This document shows, piece after piece, positions 1-4,156 of a DNA stretch of 6,293 nucleotides; the first letter of the stretch is position 1, and each line of letters opens with the position of its first letter. Position numbers and translations under genes: made by a program. The stretch is from Paracoccaceae bacterium. GTDB taxonomy: Bacteria > Pseudomonadota > Alphaproteobacteria > Rhodobacterales > Rhodobacteraceae. The stretch is from NCBI GenBank assembly GCA_003565055.1, contig PXDM01000338.1, positions 1 through 6,293 of the forward strand. Direction: 5' to 3'. A model generated the notes under the pieces. That model worked only from the letters and a program-made list of their open reading frames with translations, was not told the DNA's origin and did not search any database.

Positions 1-318
1 GCGGTGTTCTACCTCAACCGACATGAGGCCTGTGCGCTTCTGGGGCAGGAATTTGCGGATAGCCAGAGCGCGGCGGAGGCGCTGGTCGCAGCGGGCGCGA
101 AACGCGCCATCGTGACGGATGGCGCGCGCCCCGCCACGGATGCGGACCGCGACGGGGCGCTGACCCGCCCCGCCCCGCAAGTGACGCCTCGCCGGATCAC
201 CGGCGCAGGCGATGCCTTCCTCGCGGCCCATCTCGCCGCTGAACACAGCGGAACCCCGCGCAAGGACGCGCTTGACGCCGCACTTGCGCAGGCCGCGCGC
301 CATATCTCCAGCCCCTGA
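1..318 (+). CDS. psuK: PfkB-family sugar kinase, C-terminal part (probable pseudouridine kinase)
   Basis: This is the 3' end of a gene that enters from the left edge; the frame is open from base 1 and ends at TGA 316-318, leaving about 105 residues. The fragment carries the C-terminal PfkB/ribokinase signature ITGAGDAF (about fragment residues 66-73), whose aspartate (codon 211-213) is the usual catalytic base. Upstream are an NRHEACALLG stretch typical of PfkB kinases and the AIVTDGARPA strand that precedes the nucleotide site. The fold alone does not fix the substrate. Because psuG follows after 12 bases, I infer a pseudouridine kinase, which phosphorylates pseudouridine to pseudouridine 5'-phosphate in the cytoplasm. 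The N-terminal sugar-binding half lies outside the window, so another PfkB substrate cannot be ruled out. The family is well supported; the specific name is an inference from context. Confidence 0.8.
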   Translation, partial: AVFYLNRHEACALLGQEFADSQSAAEALVAAGAKRAIVTDGARPATDADRDGALTRPAPQVTPRRITGAGDAFLAAHLAAEHSGTPRKDALDAALAQAARHISSP

Positions 319-322
319 AGGA
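318..322 (+). promoter_or_regulatory. Ribosome binding site of psuG
   Basis: AAGGA begins at the last base of the upstream kinase stop codon and lies 8 bases before the psuG ATG at 331. Its overlap with the stop codon suggests translational coupling within one transcript and supports the ATG at 331 as the start. Confidence 0.7.
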
Positions 323-330
323 CCGCCCCC

Positions 331-1248
331 ATGCCCCCGCTCAGCTATGCCCCCGAGATCGAGACCGCCCGCCGCGCGGGCCAGCCCATCGTCGCGCTCG
401 AATCGACGATCATCACCCATGGCATGCCCTGGCCGCAGAATTACGAGATGGCCCGCAGGGTCGAGGCGGATATCCGCGCCGCCGGAGCCGTGCCCGCAAC
501 GATTGCGGTGATGGGCGGGCGCATCCGGATTGGCCTGACCGATGCGCAATTGCGCGATCTCGCGCAGGCGCGCGATGTGATGAAACTCAGCCGCGCGGAT
601 CTGGCCGTGGCGCTGGCCACGGGGCGCATCGGGGCGACGACCGTGGCCGCGACGATGATCTGCGCGCATCTCGCCGGGATTGCGGTCTTTGCGACAGGCG
701 GCATCGGCGGCGTGCATCGCGGGGCGGAGACGAGCTTCGACATCTCCGCTGATCTCCAGGAACTGGCGCAAACCCCCGTCACTGTGGTCGCCGCCGGGGC
801 GAAGGCGATCCTCGATCTGCCCAAAACGCTGGAGGTGCTCGAAACCCTTGGCGTGCCGGTCATCGCCTACGGGCAGGACGCGCTGCCTGCCTTCTGGTCG
901 CGCGACAGTGGGCTGACGGCCCCGCTGCGGCTCGACCACGCCGAAGAGATCGCCGCCAGCCACCAGATGCGCCGCGCGCTTGGCCTGCCCGGCGGTCAGC
1001 TTGTCGCCAACCCGATCCCGGAGGCCGATGAAATCTCCGCCGCGACCCTCGCCCCCCTCATCGCGCAAGCCATCGCCGAGGCCGAAGCGCAGGGCATTGC
1101 CGCGAAATCCGTGACCCCGTTCCTGCTCGCGCGGATCTTCGAGCTGACGCAGGGCGCCTCGCTCACGGCAAATCTCGCACTCGTGCGCAATAATGCGCGG
1201 CTCGGTGCCGAAATCGCGATTGCGCTTGCGCGCGAAGCACTGGCATAA
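331..1248 (+). CDS. psuG: Pseudouridine-5'-phosphate glycosidase PsuG
   Basis: A 305-residue protein, close to the roughly 310 residues usual for PsuG. It breaks the C-C glycosidic bond of pseudouridine 5'-phosphate to give uracil and ribose 5-phosphate in the cytoplasm. Family landmarks are all present. VALESTIITHGMPWPQN (residues 21-37) holds Glu24, matching the catalytic glutamate Glu31 of E. coli PsuG. ETSFDIS holds Asp137, matching the metal ligand Asp145. VAAGAKAILDL holds Lys158, matching the Schiff-base lysine Lys166. SLTANLALVRNN holds Asn281, matching Asn289. The offset from E. coli is a steady 7-8 residues, so the active site appears complete. The start at 331 has a good Shine-Dalgarno, and no further start is needed. 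It follows the probable kinase by 12 bases, forming the usual two-enzyme pseudouridine degradation unit. E. coli numbering is from memory. Confidence 0.96.
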   Translation: MPPLSYAPEIETARRAGQPIVALESTIITHGMPWPQNYEMARRVEADIRAAGAVPATIAVMGGRIRIGLTDAQLRDLAQARDVMKLSRADLAVALATGRIGATTVAATMICAHLAGIAVFATGGIGGVHRGAETSFDISADLQELAQTPVTVVAAGAKAILDLPKTLEVLETLGVPVIAYGQDALPAFWSRDSGLTAPLRLDHAEEIAASHQMRRALGLPGGQLVANPIPEADEISAATLAPLIAQAIAEAEAQGIAAKSVTPFLLARIFELTQGASLTANLALVRNNARLGAEIAIALAREALA

Positions 1249-1277
1249 CTTGGTCCAGTTGCTCCCTGTCCCAAGCC

Positions 1278-1282
1278 AAGGA
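1278..1282 (+). promoter_or_regulatory. Ribosome binding site of the DUF502 gene
   Basis: AAGGA lies 11 bases before the ATG at 1294, slightly far. The next in-frame ATG at 1324 (residue 11) has no comparable site in front of it, so 1294 is preferred but not certain. Confidence 0.45.
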
Positions 1283-1293
1283 CCCGAGAACCG

Positions 1294-1998
1294 ATGACCC
1301 AAGAGCCCGGCAAACGCGGCATCATGGCCTCGCTGCGCAGCAATTTCCTCGCGGGGCTTGCCGTCATCGCGCCGGGCGTGCTGACGCTTTGGTTCGTGTG
1401 GAACGTCATCACCTGGATCGACGGGCTGGTTCTGCCGCTGATCCCCAAACGGCTCGTCCCGGATACGGCGCTTGGGCTGAACTTCCCCGGCGCGGGGGTT
1501 ATCCTCTTCGTGATCTTCACGCTGGTGATGGGCTATTTCACCAAAGGGCTGATCGGGCGCAAGCTCGTGGAATGGGGCGAACGCATCGTCGAGGCGATGC
1601 CCGTCATCCGCTCGATCTACAATGCCGTCAAACAGATCGCCGACACGATCCTGTCGCGGCAGGCCCCGAGCTTCGACCGCGCCTGTCTTGTGCAATATCC
1701 GCGCCCCGGCATCTGGGCTACAGCCTTCATCTCGACCACCACGCGCGGCGAGATCGGCGACAGGCTCGGCGAGAATGGCGAGATGATCTCGATCTTTCTG
1801 CCCACGACACCGAACCCGACCTCGGGCTTTCTGCTATTTGTGCCGCGCGCTGATGTGATCGAGCTTGATATGAGCGTGGAGGACGCGGCGAAGCTCGTGA
1901 TCTCGGCCGGGCTCGTCTACCCGGACTCGCGCAAACCCCGCCGCGCCCCGGCCCTCAGCCAAACATCTCCTGCAAATCCACTGTCGCCTGATCATTGA
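1294..1998 (+). CDS. DUF502 family inner-membrane protein
   Basis: A 234-residue protein of the DUF502 family, which also includes the plant COV/LCV (continuous vascular ring) proteins; its bacterial function is unknown. Two membrane segments are visible, at about residues 18-46 (NFLAGLAVIAPGVLTLWFVW) and 65-85 (PGAGVILFVIFTLVMG). Family motifs follow: PVIRSIYNAVKQ (103-114), FLPTTPNPTSGFLLFVPR (168-185) and MSVEDAAKLVISAGLVYP (193-210). The last 20 or so residues, rich in Pro, Ser, Arg and Ala, look like a loose tail. The part from about residue 221 on is encoded opposite the end of the convergent patatin-like gene. The gene starts 45 bases after psuG with no obvious terminator between, so read-through from the pseudouridine genes is possible. 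Nothing in the protein itself points to pseudouridine. The start at 1294 is the likeliest; ATG 1324 would remove ten polar residues. Confidence 0.9.
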   Translation: MTQEPGKRGIMASLRSNFLAGLAVIAPGVLTLWFVWNVITWIDGLVLPLIPKRLVPDTALGLNFPGAGVILFVIFTLVMGYFTKGLIGRKLVEWGERIVEAMPVIRSIYNAVKQIADTILSRQAPSFDRACLVQYPRPGIWATAFISTTTRGEIGDRLGENGEMISIFLPTTPNPTSGFLLFVPRADVIELDMSVEDAAKLVISAGLVYPDSRKPRRAPALSQTSPANPLSPDH

Positions 1999-2989
1999 GC
2001 GCGCCTTTGTGGCGGCCAAGGAATCCGTCACAGGCCTTGCGCCCGGCTTCCTTGAGCGTGTGCAAAAGATAAGGCGTCGGTGTCAGCTTGCTTGAGACAG
2101 ACAGCGTGGTCATCAGATCGTCATCCGCGACCATATGCACCAGCACATTCTTCATCGCGCCTGCCTCCATCCGCCCTTCAGCGATCAGTTCCTTGACGAA
2201 ATGTACCGCCCGCAACTCGCGCAAGAGCGAAGAGTTGAAGCTGATCTCATTGATCCGGTTCTGAATATCCTGCGGCGTCTGCGGCACATCCTCCCGGCGC
2301 AGCGGATTGATATTCACGATCACGATGTCATCAGGCAAATGCTTGCGATAGAGCGGAAACAGCGCCGGATTGCCAGTATAGCCGCCATCCCAGAACGCCT
2401 CCAGCTCGCCCGTTCTGGGGTCGGTGAACTCCACCGCCTGAAACATCGTCGGCAGACAGGCCGAGGCCATGATCACCTCGCCCGAGACCTCGTCGCCCGA
2501 AAAAACACGGATCTTGCCCGTGCGCACATTGGTCGCAGCGATATGCAATTCCGGCCCGGTCTTGGCACAGACCTGATCGTAATTGAGCGTCTGCACGACC
2601 GGCTCCAGCGGATTGCGATAAAGTGGCCCGTATTGATAGGGGCTCGTGACCAGCGCCGCCACATCGACCGGCGAGACGGGCATCAACCGCTCCATCCAGG
2701 AATTGATCATCCCAACAGGCGGCAGCGCCTGCGCGATCCAGCCTGTCAGCCGCAGATCATGCACCGCGCCGACCTGATGCCAGATCCGGTCCAGCATCAC
2801 CCGCGCGCCTGCCGCCCCGCCCTGCGCATAGCCTGCCTTGAGCGCCGCGCCATTGAGCGCCCCCGCCGAAGTGCCGGAAATCGCGGCAATCTCGATGTCA
2901 TTCTCCTGCAACAGCCGGTCCAGCACCCCCCAGGTAAAGGCCCCATGCGCCCCGCCCCCCTGCAGGGCCAGATTGATCCGTTTGACCAT
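1955..2989 (-). CDS. Patatin-like phospholipase family protein
   Basis: A 344-residue patatin-like serine hydrolase. The N-terminal glycine-rich oxyanion loop is LQGGGAHGAF (residues 9-18), the nucleophile elbow is GTSAG (39-43, Ser41), and the second half of the Ser-Asp dyad is DGG (201-203, Asp201). All catalytic elements are present, so it should be active on an acyl ester such as a phospholipid or other lipid. There is no signal peptide, so it is probably cytoplasmic or bound to the inner membrane face. I chose the ATG at 2989 because GGAG sits 7 bases upstream and homologues begin at the MVKRINLALQGGG strand. The frame stays open upstream to a TTG at 3049, but that extension would lie across a distinctive intergenic element and lacks family likeness. 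The gene follows bdhA by 97 bases on the same strand, and its last 44 bases overlap the DUF502 gene. The physiological substrate is not evident. Confidence 0.92.
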   Translation of the reverse strand: MVKRINLALQGGGAHGAFTWGVLDRLLQENDIEIAAISGTSAGALNGAALKAGYAQGGAAGARVMLDRIWHQVGAVHDLRLTGWIAQALPPVGMINSWMERLMPVSPVDVAALVTSPYQYGPLYRNPLEPVVQTLNYDQVCAKTGPELHIAATNVRTGKIRVFSGDEVSGEVIMASACLPTMFQAVEFTDPRTGELEAFWDGGYTGNPALFPLYRKHLPDDIVIVNINPLRREDVPQTPQDIQNRINEISFNSSLLRELRAVHFVKELIAEGRMEAGAMKNVLVHMVADDDLMTTLSVSSKLTPTPYLLHTLKEAGRKACDGFLGRHKGALNDQATVDLQEMFG

Positions 2990-2996
2990 TCCATCG

Positions 2997-3000
2997 CTCC
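2997..3000 (-). promoter_or_regulatory. Ribosome binding site deciding the patatin start
   Basis: On the minus strand GGAG is followed by 7 bases and then ATG at 2989. It supports the 344-residue form over the longer open frame that begins at TTG 3049. Confidence 0.65.
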
Positions 3001-3037
3001 ATTTTCGCAACGCCGGGACACTGCGCCCAACCCTGCA

Positions 3038-3057
3038 TTTTCTTGCCAAAAATACTC
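3038..3057 (-). other. AT-rich GAGTATTTTTGGC element between bdhA and patatin gene
   Basis: On the minus strand this reads GAGTATTTTTGGCAAGAAAA, an AT-rich island in very GC-rich surroundings, 30-odd bases after the bdhA stop. It resembles a GAGTATTT(T)-GGC(A)AG-AA sequence that I recall seeing often just downstream of genes in Rhodobacteraceae genomes. That recall is unverified, and only one copy is visible in this window. A short dyad precedes it at 3070-3086 (ACGCC/GGCGT, 7-base loop). It may be a weak transcription pause or end signal, a processing site, or a dispersed repeat. Confidence 0.35.
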
Positions 3058-3069
3058 AAATACAGCCCT

Positions 3070-3086
3070 ACGCCACTGCGCGGCGT
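3070..3086 (-). other. Short stem-loop directly after the bdhA stop codon
   Basis: ACGCC (3070-3074) and GGCGT (3082-3086) form a 5-bp stem around a 7-base loop, or 6 bp if a G-U pair is counted. It begins one base beyond the bdhA TGA on the minus strand. No T-run follows at once; the nearest T-rich stretch starts about 9 bases on. It could slow RNA polymerase or protect the bdhA 3' end, but is too weak to call a terminator. Confidence 0.3.
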
Positions 3087-3860
3087 TCAGAGTGCCGTCC
3101 AGCCGCCATCCACGGAAATCGTCGTGCCTGTGATCTGTGCTGCTGCGTCCGAGCACAGAAAGACCGCCGTGCCGCCCATCTGCTCGACTGTGGCGAATTC
3201 GCCCGAGGGCTGGCGCGAGAGCATCACTTCCTTGATCACGGTCTCTCGGTCCATGTTATGGGTCTTCATCTGGTCGGGGATCTGTTTCTCGACAATTGGC
3301 GTCAGCACATAGCCGGGGCAGATCGCATTGCAGGTCACGCCCTTGCCCGCAGCTTCCAGCGCGGTCGTCTTGGTCAGCCCCACAACCCCATGCTTGGCCG
3401 CGACATAGGCCGATTTGTAGGGGCTCGCCGTCAACCCATGCGCCGAGGCGATGTTGATCACCCGCCCCCAGCCGCGCGCATACATCCCCGGCAGCGCCGC
3501 CGCCGAGCAATGGAAGGCCGAGGACAGGTTGATCGCCAGGATCGCGTCCCATTTCTCGCCGGGAAATTCCTCGATCCGCGCCACATGCTGAATACCGGCA
3601 TTATTGACCAGAATATCGCAGCCCCCCGCCTGTTCGACCAGCGCGTGGCAGTCCTCGGCCTTGGACATATCGGCCGCAATATAGCGTACCTTCGCGCCTG
3701 TCTCATGGGTGAGTTTCGCCGCAAGCGCATGATCTTCTTCCGAATCGGTGAAGGAGTTGATCACCACCTCAGCCCCTGCCCGCGCCAGTTCCCGCGCAAT
3801 CCCGAGCCCGATCCCCGAATTCGACCCGGTCACAATCGCGCGCTTGCCTGAAAGCTGCAT
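3087..3860 (-). CDS. bdhA: D-3-hydroxybutyrate dehydrogenase (SDR family)
   Basis: A 257-residue classical short-chain dehydrogenase that interconverts (R)-3-hydroxybutyrate and acetoacetate with NAD+/NADH in the cytoplasm, a step in use of polyhydroxybutyrate. The Rossmann motif TGSNSGIG is at residues 11-18, NNAG at 86-89, and the catalytic Ser139, Tyr152 and Lys156 are in place. The residues known to bind substrate carboxylate in Pseudomonas fragi HBDH (Gln94, His144, Lys152, Gln196, from memory) all match at a constant offset of 3: Gln91, His141, Lys149 and Gln193. This makes the specific name much safer than a generic SDR call. The start at 3860 has GGGAGAG 5 bases upstream and places the nucleotide motif at the usual distance from the N-terminus. 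The frame is open to 3944, but that extension is unlike the family. A patatin-like hydrolase gene follows on the same strand after 97 bases. Confidence 0.95.
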   Translation of the reverse strand: MQLSGKRAIVTGSNSGIGLGIARELARAGAEVVINSFTDSEEDHALAAKLTHETGAKVRYIAADMSKAEDCHALVEQAGGCDILVNNAGIQHVARIEEFPGEKWDAILAINLSSAFHCSAAALPGMYARGWGRVINIASAHGLTASPYKSAYVAAKHGVVGLTKTTALEAAGKGVTCNAICPGYVLTPIVEKQIPDQMKTHNMDRETVIKEVMLSRQPSGEFATVEQMGGTAVFLCSDAAAQITGTTISVDGGWTAL

Positions 3861-3865
3861 CTCAT

Positions 3866-3872
3866 CTCTCCC
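3866..3872 (-). promoter_or_regulatory. Ribosome binding site deciding the bdhA start
   Basis: GGGAGAG on the minus strand ends 5 bases before the ATG at 3860. It favours the 257-residue protein over the longer open frame. A TATATT hexamer at 3884-3879 resembles a -10 box (5 of 6), but no good -35 lies 16-18 bases before it and it would leave only about a dozen bases of leader, so I do not call a bdhA promoter. Confidence 0.65.
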
Positions 3873-3967
3873 ATGTTCAATATATGTTGAGCGACAGGAT
3901 AATCGCTGCACCTGCGAAGGCCAGAGCGAAGTGACAGCGCACACCGCTTTCCCCCGCCTGACGCGCC

Positions 3968-3995
3968 AAAAAAAACGCCCGCACGAAGCGGGCGT
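3968..3995 (-). terminator. Rho-independent terminator, minus strand
   Basis: On the minus strand ACGCCCGC, loop TTCGT, then GCGGGCGT form a perfect 8-bp GC-rich stem (plus-strand arms 3975-3982 and 3988-3995), followed at once by a run of eight T (3975-3968, the first being part of the stem). This is a textbook intrinsic terminator. It works in one direction only, since the plus-strand reading has no T-run after the stem. It lies 108 bases upstream of the bdhA start, so it ends a transcript that begins between here and the binding-protein gene, not bdhA itself. Confidence 0.9.
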
Positions 3996-4008
3996 CAGTT
4001 ATTGAGGC

Positions 4009-4032
4009 AGGTTTCATACAGGCAAGAAACCT
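4009..4032 (-). other. 7-bp stem-loop of the candidate small RNA
   Basis: AGGTTTC and GAAACCT are perfect reverse complements, 10 bases apart. The dyad lies in non-coding sequence and sits 13 bases ahead of the terminator stem in the minus-strand direction. The arms do not overlap or obviously compete with the terminator arms, which argues against a simple attenuator switch. Confidence 0.6.
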
Positions 4033-4048
4033 ATCGAGCAGTGCTTGA

Positions 4049-4077
4049 TATATAACCATTCCATCCCGCGCTTCCAA
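4049..4077 (-). promoter_or_regulatory. Possible sigma-70-type promoter for the small RNA
   Basis: On the minus strand TTGGAA (4077-4072, 4 of 6 to TTGACA) and TATATA (4054-4049, 4 of 6 to TATAAT) are separated by exactly 17 bases. Transcription would begin near 4042. The match is moderate, but the spacing and the position relative to the terminator make it the best candidate. TATATA is self-complementary, and on the plus strand it is preceded by TGA (4046-4048), giving an extended -10-like TGnTATATA that could also drive the binding-protein gene. Confidence 0.4.
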
Positions 4078-4086
4078 GCTAAAAGT

Positions 4087-4115
4087 TTGAAAACCTTGGC
4101 AACGCACTGTAGCGT
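4087..4115 (+). promoter_or_regulatory. Weak promoter candidate for the solute-binding protein gene
   Basis: TTGAAA (4087-4092) and TAGCGT (4110-4115) are 17 bases apart. The -35 is good and the -10 poor, which is not unusual in GC-rich alphaproteobacteria. Transcription would start near 4122, giving a leader of about 35 bases. The plus-strand reading of the TATATA box at 4049-4054 is the rival. Confidence 0.25.
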
Positions 4116-4144
4116 CTCGCGAAACCGCACCCCAGAATGACCCC

Positions 4145-4150
4145 GGAGAA
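4145..4150 (+). promoter_or_regulatory. Ribosome binding site of the solute-binding protein gene
   Basis: GGAGAA lies 6 bases before the ATG at 4157, which in turn begins a clear signal peptide; this fixes the start. Confidence 0.7.
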
Positions 4151-4156
4151 GCCATA

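Larger units (their letters stand above)
3968..4042 (-). ncRNA. Candidate small RNA of about 75 nt (or terminated leader of bdhA)
   Basis: The terminator at 3968-3995 needs an upstream transcription unit, yet no convincing protein gene lies on the minus strand between it and 4156. The segment instead has the layout of a small RNA gene. There is a promoter-like pair at 4077-4049. It is followed by a perfect 7-bp stem, AGGTTTC/GAAACCT (plus-strand arms 4009-4015 and 4026-4032), around the 10-base loop TTGCCTGTAT. A 13-base single-stranded linker, GCCTCAATAACTG, comes next, then the terminator hairpin with its T-tail. With a start about 7 bases after the -10, the RNA would be near 75 nt. The linker and the loop are the natural candidates for pairing with target mRNAs. 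I do not recognise a named family. Alternatively the same elements could form a leader that terminates transcription ahead of bdhA. The 5' end is an estimate. Confidence 0.55.

Noticed and set aside
1249..1280. CTTGG/CCAAG dyad between psuG and the DUF502 gene as a terminator
   Set aside because: The stem is 5 bp with a loop of about 17 bases or more and no T-run follows.
2017..2054. Inverted repeat CAAGGAA/TTCCTTG shortly after the DUF502 stop, as a terminator
   Set aside because: The 24-base loop is large, there is no T-run, and both arms lie in patatin coding sequence.
2990..3049. N-terminal extension of the patatin-like protein from TTG 3049
   Set aside because: GGAG 7 bases before ATG 2989 and the family start at the glycine-rich strand favour the shorter protein; the extension reads through the GAGTATTT element.
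2135..3133. A 332-codon plus-strand open frame across the patatin-like gene
   Set aside because: It is antisense to a gene with complete catalytic motifs, and its Arg/His/Gln-rich composition is typical of the reverse of GC-rich coding DNA.
2838..3851. A 337-codon plus-strand open frame across bdhA
   Set aside because: It is antisense to a clear dehydrogenase and has the same artefact composition, with no recognisable domain.
4014..4064. A 16-codon minus-strand frame (MEWLYIKHCSIGFLPV) ahead of the terminator, possibly a leader peptide
   Set aside because: The best -10 box lies inside it, so a transcript from that promoter would lack its start; its ribosome binding site is poor and it has no run of a regulatory amino acid.
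4073..4099. Dyad CCAAG/CTTGG overlapping the -35 box as a regulator site
   Set aside because: Only 5 bp with a 17-base gap; a match this short is expected by chance and fits no operator I can name.
3877..4155. A 92-codon open frame on the minus strand covering most of the intergenic region
   Set aside because: It runs straight through the terminator hairpin, the T-run and the promoter-like boxes, has no ribosome binding site and shows no family resemblance.
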